Shown: positions 24,000 through 38,080, numbered from the stretch's first letter. The stretch: DNA of 64,000 nucleotides from Ceratorhiza oryzae-sativae (GCA_030998015.1 JARWMV010000036.1:62001-126000); one strand, 5' to 3'. Notes: a model not told the origin generated them from the letters alone. Translations and numbers: made by a program.

Positions 24000-24625
24000 C
24001 TGCCCACAGGCCTGGGGCCTCATCCGAATGTTCCGGAGTACATATCGGCTTATTAATATTCAGTTGTTTATCCGAGTTGAGCTCATACGGGACAAACCGT
24101 ACCTGTGAGAATGCGCAGCCGCGTGTGAACAAGGATAGCGCCACGTCTTCTCAGACCCCAGAGGCAGGAGGCGAGGTTTGATTAAGCTGGATAGGCAAGT
24201 AGACGTTGACGTCATGACTCAGGAGAAGCAGACAGACGCCCGAGTTGGAAATCTCCGTTTCTCGGAAACTGAATTGCGCCGACCACCGCACGGACTCGAC
24301 GTCATGCTCGCAGGTATATTATTCACGAGCGAAAGGATCCAGGCCTGGGCTTTATCTTGGCGATTGGAGCGACGTGGGGTTGTTTGATAGAATGCTGCCG
24401 ATCGTGCGGCCTCACACCCGATCGAATGACGAGGGCCCGAGGAGATCACACGTTGTGTTGATGATCTGAGGTGGTGACCAGAGGTGGTGACACGATTAGC
24501 AGGGTATTTGCATGATATTTGCAGCGCGGGTGGTAGGGTAGTGAAACGGGCCTGGGTACGTCATTCGGGGACTCGGCAGGTTATAGCTGTCTTGGCCGCT
24601 ATTGGACCGCACACCCCTCGATAGC
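24000..24625. other. Intergenic, nothing recognised
   Basis: Flank between the secreted protein and the ABC transporter remnant. No repeat or coding signal recognised. Confidence 0.5.
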
Positions 24626-25142
24626 ATGGAGACCAGGCTGCGACCTACGCGTTCGCGCTCGGGCTCTGTCCGAGCCGACTATTTCGACAGCGAAGGATGC
24701 GCCGCCCTGGGCCGCACGCTCTCTCGCATGAGCCAGGAACAAGCCCACAGCGCCCCGCCGTCGCCCGTCCGGCACCGGGCCCGCCCTCCCGGCCACAGCG
24801 TCCAGCACACCGAGCCCGGCACCGTCCCCGAGTCCCCGCCCCCTACCGAGAGCTCCAACCTAGGGACTCTGGCCGAGAACAAGGCCGCGGAGGACAAGTT
24901 CAATTTCGCAGACCGACTCCGCACAGCAGTCAACCAGAGAAACGAAGACGGAATCAAGGGCCGCGAACTCGGAGTCGGTTTTGTGGTGAGTCGACCTGAT
25001 GCATTCCTTGTTCAAGTCCGGCTGAATAGGCCACAGAATCTGACTGTCCAGGGCCTCGGTGCCGCAGCCAAATATCAGCCGACAATCGTCTCGATTTTTT
25101 CGCCCAAAGTCTGGCTGCAGCAGTTGCGCGAACTGAGGCACC

Positions 25143-25415
25143 TGTTGAAATGTAAACTATATGTATATATCACTCTATACTTGCGGAGCGCAGTGTGCTT
25201 AAGACAGGTAAATATAATATATTTGAGTGAGCAGGTGACTGCCTACGGAGCGAAACAGAGCTCCTTATATACACAGAAAAGAGACGTTCTAGTACATTGT
25301 AGAACGTTACAGTAAGTACGCGATTCGTACTACACGAGTCATGCGATTGCTAGTTTATTCTGGCATGTTCGATATGTATCTATGTATCTATGTATTTGTA
25401 TATTTGTATTCTACA
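25143..25415 (+). mobile_element. Solo LTR inside the ABC transporter coding sequence
   Basis: 273 bases starting TGTTGAAATG and ending TATTCTACA, flanked by GCACC (25,138-25,142 and 25,416-25,420). Removing it with one GCACC restores the ABC reading frame across ELRH/PPVKDIL. It has a TATA-like CTTATATACAC near 25,262. It differs from the copia LTR at 16,365. Confidence 0.85.
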
Positions 25416-27373
25416 GCACCCACCTGTAAAGGACATCCTCACAGACTTTGCAGGTACGGTTCAGAGCGGAGAAATGCTTTGTGAGATTATTCCCTCCTTC
25501 CCATACTCTCACGGCTGATGCCACTCCATAGTGGTCCTCGGCTCCCCCGGCAGCGGTTGCTCGACATTTCTGAAGACCATTGCAAACCAGCGCCAGGGTT
25601 ACCACAAAGTTACTGGCGAGGTGTCGTACGACGGCATTTCCCCGGAATACCTTGCCAAACACTATCGAGGAGGTGGATCATTCTTGCTCGTTCCCATGTT
25701 GCATTTCCTGATTGCCGACCGTAGATGTTGCATATTCACCCGAAGACGACACCCATTTCCCTTCCCTCACGGTAAAACACACACTCGCTGTCGCGGCCAA
25801 GATGCGAACTCCTCAGAACCGTGTCTCCAATCTCTCCCGGAAAGAGTTTGTCCAGAGTAAGCTTTCCGATTCCGCTTGCCTCTAAATACTTACGTCATAG
25901 TTGGAAGATATTGTTCAAACACTCGCAACAGTCTTTGGCCTCCGTCACACCTTTGACACGCCCGTTGGCGACGAATCCATTCGAGGGGTCAGTGGTGGCG
26001 AAAAGAAACGCGTGAGCATAGCCGAGATGATGGCCACTCGAGCAAGGATTGCGTGCTGGGACAAGTACATGGAAGTTAGATTTCCTCTCGCTTTCGACTA
26101 ACGCTGGAACCACTCTAGCTCTACTCGAGGACTAGATCCCTCGACGGCTCTTGAATTTGTTCGGGCTCTCCGGATCGCCACCGATATTGCCCGCGCCACC
26201 ACGATTGTCACCATTTACCAAGCCTCCGAATCCCTCTACGACCTGTTTGACAAAGTCTGCGTCATATACTCTGGTCGCCAAATCTGCTACGGCTCCGCCG
26301 ACGATGCAAGTCAATATTTCATGGACATGGGGTGGGAGCCTGCCAACCGACAGACCACAGCAGATTTCCTTGTTAGTGTTACGGACCCACTTGCTCGGAC
26401 AGCTCGCGAGGGGTAGAGCGACCGTGTGCCCAGAACGGCCGAGGAGTTTGCACGCCGGTGGGAGGAGAGCCCCCAAGGTCGAGCAAATCGTGCGCACGCC
26501 GAAGCCTACATCAAAGCTCCTGAGGATATGTTAGTGGAAAAGGCAAAGGAGTACAAGGAATCAGCACGAGCGGAACGAGCCAAAACCCAAAGCCGCAAGA
26601 GCGCATATACGGTTTCGATCGCCATGCAAGTCCGAGCCATCATGCTTCGTAGACTCCAGATCCTGAAGGGTGACTTGACAGCCCAGGCAATCACCACTGT
26701 CAGTTTCTTGGCCCAGGCATTGATTATGGGTAGCGTTTTCTTGAAGATGCCGACTGAGACCAGTGCATACTTTTCTCGGGGAGGTGTCCTATTTTTTGCG
26801 GTGTTATTTGGTGCCTTGAGTGCGATGGTACGTTCTCCAGCACTTTAAATTGCCGGCTGAATCATTCCCTTCCACAGGCCGAGATTCCAGCATTATATGC
26901 ACAACGCCCGATAGTTGCCCGGCATCAAAAAGCAGCGATGTGTGAGTACCTTGGTGGCTGGGGATAGCAGCATAACCATATCCGTTACAGATCATCCCTT
27001 CGTCGAGGCTCTCGCACTAACGGCTGTGGATATACCAATCACATTTGTTACACAAGTACTATTTGACGTCGTTTTATATTGGATGACCGGTTCGTTTGAT
27101 TATCTTTACTCGAGGAATCTAGTCTAACTAGGTGACGCAGGCTTGCAGAGAGAGGCGTCGAAATTCTCTATATTTGTGCTGGTCACATTCTTCATGACCC
27201 TCACCATGAAAGCGTTTTTCAGAGCCCTCGCGGCGAGCTTCGCAAAGGAATCGACAGCCCAGGCAGTAGCTGGGATCGGAATCCCCGCGTTGGTTCTCTA
27301 TACCGGTTATACCATCCCTCGCCCTTCTATGTATGTCCTTGGTTTTATTTGTAGGTCTAACCATTCATTGAAT

Positions 27374-27386
27374 CCCCCCCCCCCCC
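27374..27386. repeat. Poly-C tract in an ABC transporter intron
   Basis: Thirteen C in a row just upstream of the GCCCCTAG acceptor. Likely unstable in replication and sequencing. Confidence 0.9.
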
Positions 27387-29406
27387 GCCCCTAGGATTGC
27401 CGCTCTAAAGTGGATAACTTGGATCAATCCAATCCGCTACGGGTTCGAAGCTCTGATTGTCAATGAGTTCCACGGCCTCAAAGGCCAGTGCTCAGCGTTT
27501 GCACCCTCTGGCCCTGGCTACGAAAATGTCCAGCTTGCAAACCAAGTATGCACGACCGTAGGGTCATCACCCGGCGAGTCTGTCGTGGACGGAGACGCGT
27601 TTGTCGCAGCTTCATACGGCTACTCGTATAGCAATCTATGGCGAAATTTGTGAGTCTCTAGACCACCGTATCGCAACATAAGCACTGACAATCTTCCAGT
27701 GGGATCGTTCTGATCTTTTGGGCTGGTTTCATCGCCTAGTTCATGGTTGCGACCGAACGCGCTGGAAATATATCTGCTGGCGCCACTCAACTGGTACTCA
27801 AACAAAACGCCCAAATTACATCCCTGGAGTCCAAAAGTAATAGTGACCCCGAGGCGGGATCTGGGGACCCCGACGCTGCGGCCGAGAGACAACAGCAAGA
27901 GGCCGAGGCTGCCCAAGAGGCACTTCCAGTATCCCGCTCAGTATTCTCATGGCACCACCTTAATTACGATATTTATGTCAGCGGCGGGAAAAAGAGGCGA
28001 CTGCTGAATGACGTATCTGGATTCGTCGCGCCAGGAAAGATGACGGCGTTGATGGGCGAGAGCGGAGCTGGCAAGGTATGGATTCGACTGTGCAGGCGTA
28101 TTGGAAAAGTAACAATCCTCCCAGACCACACTTTTGAATGCTCTCGCGGAACGAGTTGGCACTGGCATTATTACCGGCGATCGCTTTGTCAACGGTCATC
28201 CCCTTCCACGAGACTTTGCGGCGCAGACCGGATACTGTCAACAAATGGATATTCATCTGGGGAGCACCAGTGCGTCCGAAACTTTGAACAGTTGATACTC
28301 ATCTAACTCGAACTTGGCAGCCGTTCGAGAAGCACTAATGTTTTCGGCCCGTATGCGTCAGCCTGCATCTGTCCCATTGGCCGAAAAGAGTGCATTGTAA
28401 GAAGGCGCAATGGATAAAGCACGTTACTTCGCTTATAATTCAATGTGTAGTGTCGAGGACGTGATCAAGATGTGCGGGATGGAATCATACGCTGATGCGA
28501 TTGTTGGAGTCGTAGGCGAAGGCTTAAACGTCGAACAACGTAAACGCCTGACGATCGGAGTTGAGCTTGCGGCCAAGCCACAACTTTTGCTTTTCCTAGA
28601 CGAGATATATATACAGTATCTTCACCTTTTCCGCTCTAACAGCTTTCGTAGCCAACTTCTGGTCTCGACTCTCAATCTGCCTGGGCTATCATCGAGTTTT
28701 TGAGGTCTTTGGCGGATCGAGGGCAAGCAATCCTATGCACGTGAGTCCAAATAAATCTTGGTTCAGCACTAGGACTGACCTTACGACAGGATCCATCAAC
28801 CATCCTCCGAGTTATTTCAAGCGTTTGATAGGCTCCTATTGCTTCGAAAGGGCGGTCAAACTTGCTATTTTGGGGATATTGGGCATAATGCAAATACGCT
28901 AATCTGTGAGTCTTTTATAAATTGCATCGTTTCATCTCTCACGGATAGTCCAGCATATTTTGAACGGAATGGAGCCCGCAAGTGTCAGCCCGAGGAGAAT
29001 TCGGCCGAGGTGAGTGATTTGATGATAATGGCTGCTCGTTTATTCACAAAAAATTGCCTCTAGTACATGCTAGATGTCATCGGGTATGTGACCGCCACTC
29101 AAGATTGATAATATTGCCTCACAGGCGTTCAGGGCCGGAGCCACTGCCACGAGCGACATAGATTGGCATGACGCTTGGAACAAGGCCTCAGAGTCTTTGG
29201 CTCTGGAGAAAGAGCTTGAGAAGATACACAATGAGGGCCACGAGATGAAAGTCGACGAAGAAGAATCTCACCCGGAATACGCGACCGGTTTCGGAAACCA
29301 ACTGATCGCACTATTGGTTCGCTCGTTCCGCGTAAGTCAAATGATCTTTGGTTATTTGATTGTACTGAGCGTTTGGGCACAGCATTACGCTCGCAACCCA
29401 GTATAC

Positions 29407-29687
29407 TGTTGGAATTACAATCATATGCGTACATGTATGCGATGTGTTTGTATTTGTTTGCTCTTTCTTGTATTTCATTCGCCCTCGTGGTAAATTTTCT
29501 CCCCTTAGTTCTCTACCTTCGTAGTTGAGCTAAGGTACAGTTTTTCTCTTATTTCTTTTATCTTTTTCTGTTGCTCATCGTACCTGTAGTTTGTTATAAC
29601 TAGGTACAGTCAATTGATAGTTCTCTACCTTCGTAGTTGAGCTAAGTTTGTTATAACTAGCTCGCCCGGAAACCTCCCTGCGCAAGA
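29407..29687 (+). mobile_element. Short repeat element, copy 3 (281 bases), in an ABC transporter exon
   Basis: Starts TGTTGGAATTACAATCATA and ends CCTGCGCAAGA, with an exact 5-base duplication TATAC (29,402-29,406 and 29,688-29,692). Removing one copy rejoins the exon in frame between RNPVY and IVSKLF. This copy defines the element ends for copies 1 and 2. Confidence 0.88.
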
Positions 29688-31021
29688 TATACATCGTGTC
29701 CAAGCTGTTTTTGAACGTATTTGCCGGACTATTTATTGGGTTCACTTTCTTCAAAGCCGACAACTCGATTCAGGGGTCCCAGAATAAACTCTTTGCGATA
29801 TTCATGGGTAGGTCGGGCGCACATGCACTTGAACAGCAGCTAATTTTTTGAAATAGCAACTATCTTGTCTACGTCCTTAAGTAATCAGCTTCAGGTTGAA
29901 TTCATCAACTTCCGGAATATTTATGAATATCGTGAGAAGCAAAGCAAGATGTATTCGTGGATCCCGCTTGTCACATCGAGCATTGTAAGTACTTCGACCA
30001 CGTCCCTTTCTAAAATCTACTGACGGAAAATCAAGCTTGTTGAATTGCCGTTCAACATATTTGGCTCGGCAATATTCTACTTCTGCTGGTACTGGACTGT
30101 AGGGTTTTCGAGTGCTGCGAGTCGCGCCGGATACATGGTAAGCTCAATTGCCGACCTCAATGATCGTCAGGCTGACTGTTACCTAGTGGCTCATCTTGTG
30201 TATCTGTTTCCCGCTGTACTACACGACATTTTCACAAGCGGTCGCGGCAATGTCGCCAAACGCTGTTATCGCGGGGATTCTTTTCAGCTTCCTGTTCTCA
30301 TTTGTCATTACCTTGTAAGTCTCATCTTCGGTTTAGTTTAGTACCAGGAATGGAGCTAACCTATCCAAAGCAACGGCGTGCTCCAACCGTACTCGCAGCT
30401 TATTCCGTTCTGGAAGTGGATGTGTAAGTTGGTTCCAATGACCACGCCCGAGGCGCTTACAGAATATTATGATAGACCATCTCTCGCCGTTTACATATTT
30501 GGTCGAAGGAATGCTTGTCGACGGTATTGGGAAGACAAGTATTCAGTGGGTAGTTTCCTGAGAAACACGATTCTTCGGGATTTTAACCCCATTCATTTCA
30601 AGATGCTCCCAGACAGAGATCCAAATGTTGCAACCACCATCGGGACAGACCTGTGAAGGGTACATGAGTCAATATATATCTGCAATGGGAGGGTATTTGA
30701 TCAATGGCGGCCAGTCTTCAAATTGCCAATTTTGCCCACAACGCTCTTCGGACACTTATCTGTGAGCTCAAAATACCGTTTTGCGTTCAAGAAGATTAAC
30801 TCTGTATGTCCAGGGCTTCCTTGAACATGTCTTTCACTCACCGATGGCGCAATATTGGTTTTTTATTCGGATATATTGTAAGCCTCTATTCCTACTCTAA
30901 AGAAATTCAAACTGACCGATAACAGGTCTTCAACATATTCTTAGTTTATGTTTGTACTTATCTCTTCCGCATACGCCGTTCAAATCCCCTTGGATCATTG
31001 CGTGCGATGTTTAAGAGCTAA

Positions 31022-31888
31022 ATATTTAATGTTCTGTGTACTCTATTTACTTGTCTGTTTTGTGAATGCAGATGGAAACAATTATTCTAGTACGTACGCA
31101 ATCACATCCCAGCATATCCATAGGCGACAAGGCCTTGGAATGTAAGGCGGGATAACCCTAGTATGAAACCTCGAACCAGCCACTGCAGTAATTGTATCCT
31201 GATATATTTTTGGGTTAACTGGAGGCAGTGTGGGCTGCGTCTAGTCCATATCTGCAGAAAGTTCCTCCCCAACAAGGGCAAGTTGTAGCGCGCATGCTAT
31301 GGATGGATCGTTCACATCTCCAGTTTCATCAACATCATTGATCCTCTTTGATGCTTGCGCAGCATCCTTGTACTCAACATCATCTGTATCTACCATTATA
31401 TTTGAACAAGTTCACGCTCGGGCAATATTCTAGCGCATACACTTCGCATTTATTCGTATTCCTGACGTTGCTCGCACAATTGGCCGTACCATTGTATATA
31501 AACCATTGCATCTACACATTCCCGATACTGCGACATTCACACGGTCTTACCTAGGCATGTTAACCATTAGTCGAGCCTAATAACCGGCTCTTAAACCATA
31601 GGATGCCATTATTTAAATTATAACAATTAGACTGTATACGTCTTGTGCTCCTTCAGAATTTATCAGCCAATGTTTGAAACCGAAAATTAAGCTGTTCTCT
31701 CTTGGGTGGGCAAATATTCAGCAGGATTACCAGAATTATTGCCCACCGTCCAGTGCGAACTGTACGCGGATCTGAGATCGCCCGTTTTGCAAGCTTGAAA
31801 ATTTCAAGCCAAATCATCGTGCGTCCAAGTTCAAACCCCTTGGAATGATGACGTTTATTCTAAATTCTCCACTGCAGCTTCCCCCCTT
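31022..31888. other. Intergenic, nothing recognised
   Basis: 3' flank of the ABC remnant. A/T-rich, without coding pattern. Confidence 0.5.
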
Positions 31889-32132
31889 TGTAGAATATAC
31901 ATGTACATACTCGAAGGATCTAGAATGTGTACGAGTCAGTAATCGAGTCAAGTGTGATTGTGTCATGTATGCGCAGTATATGCACAGCAGCATAACATAT
32001 GACTCACGCGCATTCGTAGGGTATAAATAAGGGCTCCGCGAGCCCCTCGTACTTTATCGAATCAATTCACGACAACACATTCTTTCGTAAATCTGTCTAT
32101 ACATAAATATATATATACATTTGATTTCTACA
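31889..32132 (+). mobile_element. Solo LTR upstream of the SRPK-type kinase
   Basis: 244 bases starting TGTAGAATATACATG and ending TTGATTTCTACA, with the exact duplication CCCTT (31,884-31,888 and 32,133-32,137). It contains GGTATAAATAAGG followed by a small GC hairpin (GGGCTCCGCGAGCCC) near 32,020-32,045. The layout resembles the copia LTR at 16,365 but the sequence differs. Confidence 0.85.
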
Positions 32133-32308
32133 CCCTTACCATTCTAGTTGAGTGGCGGCTACGAAGCGCTCATTGGCCGCTGACCTTTCAAAATCACATG
32201 GTTTGTTGCCACCTATCCACTACTACCACCGTGAACACCAGAAAATTTCCCGCCATTCTTTCTTGTCTTTGCTGCAGCGGTCGATTCGTCTTCGTAGCTC
32301 GTCGTTGA

Positions 32309-33890
<1,582 letters not shown>

Positions 33891-34599
33891 TTTGTGAGTA
33901 TCATGGCACTTCACCCTGGACCTGACCGAGCCATGACACGAAGAGAAGGGGTGGAATAGGGTGTGGTTTGAAAGTCATTAAGACTTAAAACCCTTTTTTC
34001 CTGGAGTGTCATGTAGTTGCAAGTTTTTAATGCCCTCATACGTCACTGTGACGACCTAGTGGATTGAACCTTAGTCCAAGGCACAGGCTTCACTAAAAAC
34101 CCTTGATGGACTTTGATTCAGTCCCGATTGGACTTATTAGATATCCAAATTGGAAGTGTTAGACCTGGTGCAAAACCTGATTACCAAGACAGCTGGAACT
34201 AACAAAAGTCCACTAAGTGGACTTCCTTGAAGTCTACTGGACTATCAAATAGGCAGTAATGGACCTTCCACTAGTCTAGGCGGGTTTTCCTGCCAATCCA
34301 ATCTGACAGTCCAGCACACTCCATTAAAGTCCATAATCTGGACTATTAGGGCAGCCATATGTCTGTCACACTAGTTGCTATATGCGTTACCCAAAAGCAT
34401 ATATTCAATTAGGTTGAGAGGGAAAGCTAGGTTGGGGATTAGGTATCAGAATTTTTGGGTATCACACAGGTAACATTCAAACCTGGCATGCACACATGGG
34501 TGCAGGAAAAAAGAAAGAAATTACAAATACAGCTTGAGACAAGTGCAATTATACTGTGTGTAATTGGAGCCACATGAAGTCACACAGAGGTCTTGTGAA
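33891..34599. other. Start of repeat-rich, CpG-poor DNA; no gene
   Basis: From about 33,950 base use changes: CG dinucleotides become scarce and TG/CA common. No coding pattern recognised. Confidence 0.5.
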
Positions 34600-35060
34600 A
34601 AATCATTGAAAATTTAATATCCTGTTTACAAATATCTTGCATGAAGCAAAGCATGCATACCAGGTATGCATACAGAACTGACAAGGAAAATCAATGTAAA
34701 TGCAATATTTGATTTGATAATACCATGCATGAGGAGAAGCATATGTACCAGGTATGCACTCAGAGATCACACAGAAAATGAATGAAAATGCAATATTTGA
34801 TTTGCAAATACCACACATGAGGATGAGCATGCGTACCAGGTACACACTCAGAGGTCATGCAAAAAATGAATGAAAATGTGATATTTGATTTGCAAATACC
34901 ACACATGAGGATGAGCATGCATACCAGGTATGCACTCAGGTCACACAGAAAATGAATGAAAATGCAATATTTGATTTGCAAATACCACACATGAGGACAG
35001 GCATGCATACCAGGTACGCACTCAGGGGTCACACAGAAAATGAATAAAAATGTAATATTC
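34600..35060. repeat. Minisatellite, five units of about 88 bases
   Basis: The core ACCAGGTAYGCAYWCAG recurs with starts at 34,659, 34,747, 34,835, 34,923 and 35,009, so spacing is 88, 88, 88 and 86. Each unit also has a TGAATGAAAATG block and a CACACATGAGGA block. Not coding, since the unit length is not a multiple of three. Confidence 0.9.
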
Positions 35061-37240
35061 TATTTTCAAATTCCAAACAATAGAGTAACATTCCTGTCTG
35101 CAGAAGCCCAGGTCCAGGCACTTCCAAAGGTATGTTCTTGAGTGACGACACACAATTAAGAAGCTTGATGTAAACATATTGAAAATGTGCATTTTGTCCA
35201 ATTTTTGAGCAATCAGGTTAGAATTTCACAAAATGGAGCTGGGAAGACTATGGTTAGGTTAGGTGGAGTGAGGAGTTGTGAGTGTGAGCAGAGCAAGCAC
35301 AAGTGGCGACAAGTGGAAGAAAGGCTAAGAACTCCTAGGTAAGCACCCAGGAGAGACTTTCATAGATACTCATCAGAGCCCTTCCACTGTGTCTTTTTAT
35401 GCCATGGCAGATGAACATGCCATGTCACTGGCATGAGAAATGCCAAGGGAAGAAGACTTAACCAAACAAAGGAGAAGAACAGCTGACTGATCCTGACTGC
35501 ATGGTAACTGTCCATGTGATCAATCCTCCACACGACTGGCCAATCAGGGGGAGACACCTGACTAACACCAAGAACCATCAAGGTCTGTACCAAGTTGATC
35601 TGTGTGAAGCCAAGGCTCCCATGGACTTGGCGCTCCAAGGATCAACTGGCTGAGGGCTCAACTCAACTCCACCCAGACCCTACCTGGTGAACCCTGAGGG
35701 TTCTCAAAGCGCCAGAACAGGTGCTCAGACCCTGAGGACCAAGAAGTGCCTAACTAAGTGACCAGGGATTTTGTAATACACCCTGAGTCACATGACACTT
35801 AGTCAGCTAGGGAGTAAAGGACAAGTCATCCAAGATGACTAATCCTCCCTTAACTATTACCTAATCTGGTTATAGGAGCGAAATCAGGTGAAAAATCTTG
35901 AAAAAAGTGAAATAACTCAATAGCCAGCAATTCAATCGCGGTGAGATTTTGTGAGCCGGTAGCTCTATTACCCGCGCACCTACCCACAAATTTTCAGCCC
36001 GATCGGTCTCGCCAATGACGAGTCACGTGATCTACCGTGCGGCGCACGGTAGGTCACATGATAAATTCCCACGACATTGAAGTATATGGGTTTTATGACA
36101 TGTTATATACCATTCAATTCCAAATTTCAAGGAGAATCTGAATATGGCAAAATGATCATTCATATCTGTACTTGTGATGGATGGATAGTTAATTCATAAT
36201 TATTGATTGTTATGAAAAGTCAGAAAAGTCATCACTTTTCCAAGAATATGCTTGCTGGATACATGTGTGAATTGGAACAATGGTTATTCTTACTTGGGGG
36301 AAATTTTACATTTTGGGAAATGCCTTGCCCCAATTTGGTAATAGATCATGTGACTAGCCATCAAAAAGACCAATTTCACCAGCAAATGGAATTATCATTG
36401 AGCCACAATGATTCAGGGGGTCACCTTGAGTGCATGGGCCATGAAAAGGAGGGAATGGTGGCAGGGGAGGAGGAGAATAGGAGCTAAAGGACCCCTGGAC
36501 AGTATCTCCAGCTCCACCTGATGAATTCAGGCTGGAAAAAATTGTAGAAATATGAGAAAATTTCAGGCTATCAGATAGGATAGAATGTATGAAGTTTAAT
36601 TGATTTATTTGTAATGTATAGTTATTCACTGATCAGTACCTAATGCACTGCATTGTCCTATATACCACCCCAATGGATTGGGGGGTCACCTATATAACAC
36701 TCCAGGGGATGGGGGAGCAAGGAGTTGTGGGTTAGGTTATTAGGGTGTAGTAGGCTGCTGGTAGGTCTGATTTTTCCATGTTCTAGCCTGCACTCTTCCC
36801 CATGCCAGTCTGGTCCCTCATGGCTTGCTAAGTGGGCAAGTTGCATACTTTGTACCCATATGCTTCATGGCATTGGCTGCTGACAAATCACTTGGCTGTG
36901 CCACATGGTCACTTGGTCTGTTAAGCACTGTCCTCTTTGCTTTCCAATCATGTTGGTAAAATAACACTGTGTCATGAACTGACACACATATATCCACTCT
37001 ATAATATTTTCTTGATTTATTACATTTTGTGAGATCCTTTCAAAACACATTTGCCTTTTATGGTATATCTGTGTCATGTGATTCAGGGGATGTTTTGGAC
37101 CAATAACCGAGGTGTATTTCAACTCTGATGTGAAATTCTGCAGTTCTGCAGTCACTTCTATCGCTTCTATCTCTTATCAGTCATGACTCACTGTACAGAC
37201 TTGTTTGTTATGATGTGGCTCATATCATGTATATAAACTG
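35061..37240. other. Non-coding repeat-like DNA left of element A
   Basis: No gene recognised. It holds a strong hairpin at 36,023-36,061. A TATA-like GTATATAAACTGG near 37,230 could be the promoter of element A, but I could not find a matching 3' LTR, so LTR limits remain unknown. Confidence 0.45.
36023..36061. repeat. 18-base inverted repeat with 3-base loop
   Basis: Arms 36,023-36,040 and 36,044-36,061 pair with two mismatches around loop GGC. The arms include TCACGTGA and CTACCGTGC. It would form a strong hairpin in single-stranded DNA or RNA. Confidence 0.85.
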
Positions 37241-37389
37241 GGTCAAGTTTGCAGAGGACTCCTCAAGAACTTGACCTCTCATTGAATACAAGTTCTTTTC
37301 TTTTCTTACTATTTTCCTTGTTGCCTGACTTGTCGTCGTTGACATCAGATCAAGTTCTTTTCAAATCTGGCACAACCTTTTACAGAAGA

Positions 37390-38080
37390 CCAGTGCTGCC
37401 CTTTGTGTGGGTGGTTTGGACACCTGTCCATCTATTGCTTCACCCTCAATTCAGTTGAAGACATCCTTGAAGAAGCCAGGCACATTGATTTTAACTGTGT
37501 GATAATCATCAAAGTCCGCCCCCAGAAAGTTGGACAAGCCCAACAAGCCTTCATTACCGAGCTGGGTGCCCCTGAGTGCAAAATTTGCCATTGAACAAAC
37601 AGAGCCACCTTCCCTGCATGCTGCCCCTACTGTCCTAAGAAGGACAAATTTTTATACTACTACACCATCCCCTGCAACCAGCTCTAAGCTGGCAAACCTT
37701 GGCCAACAACTTCTTCATCACCTATTAGATACCATCAAAAATTTCCAAGACAGGTATTGTCACTACTGTAACAAGTACAAAGAAACCTGTGAAAAAGTTC
37801 ATGAAGCTGAGGCCCACTGTGCATACCTAACTGAGCGGTTGCGCGAACATCAGGAGGACTACTTATCCCTCCTCCAAGACCATCTCAGACTAGAAACACT
37901 AGTCCAAGAAACAACTGCACCCCATGAGTACACCTTCCCTGTCTTCTCAACACTGTCAGACCTCCCTCACCCTACTTTTCTAAGTGGCACAGGCTTGCCA
38001 ATTCAGGAAGAAGTACCCCTTCAGGCAGCCCAAGTCAATTCTCCCCAAGGAAGCACTCCTTTGGGATCAGACTAAACTAA
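37390..38080 (+). pseudogene. CCHC-knuckle ORF remnant upstream of element A gag
   Basis: Near 37,390-37,435 one frame reads CPLCGWFGHLSIYC, a perfect CX2CX4HX4C zinc knuckle. It runs to 37,594. A second frame continues to 38,075 with a Pro/Thr stretch and a helical stretch that has repeated Cys/Tyr (YCHYCNKYKETC). The frames overlap, so a frameshift is likely. Gag of element A with its own knuckle lies downstream, so this looks like an extra 5' ORF or a remnant of another element. Function unknown. Confidence 0.5.

Larger units (their letters stand above)
24626..31021 (+). pseudogene. PDR-type (ABCG) multidrug ABC transporter, broken
   Basis: Full-size pleiotropic drug resistance layout: NBD1, six-helix TMD1, NBD2, TMD2. 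Start ATG 24,626; the last exon ends at TAA 31,019-31,021 after LGSLRAMFKS. NBD1 has Walker A LGSPGSGCSTF (PDR-type Cys in place of Lys), signature VSGGEKKRVS (near 25,990) and NSTRGLD. NBD2 has Walker [11 protein letters not shown] before an intron, signature [12 protein letters not shown], then LFLDE and [14 protein letters not shown]2 ends with the usual WMYHLSPFTYLVEG and SNCQFCP segments. Breaks: in-frame TAG near 26,414-26,416, in-frame TAG at 27,737-27,739, an intron donor after LFLDE reading AT instead of GT (near 28,605), a likely frame mismatch at the intron near 25,858, a solo LTR in the coding sequence at 25,143, and a 281-base element at 29,407. Many correct exons remain, so decay is fairly recent. 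Confidence 0.88.

Noticed and set aside
24602..24625. Start of the ABC transporter at 24,602
   Set aside because: That codon is TTG; the first ATG in frame is 24,626.
34600..35060. CRISPR-like array
   Set aside because: Units are near-identical along their whole 88 bases with no variable spacers; this is a eukaryotic minisatellite.
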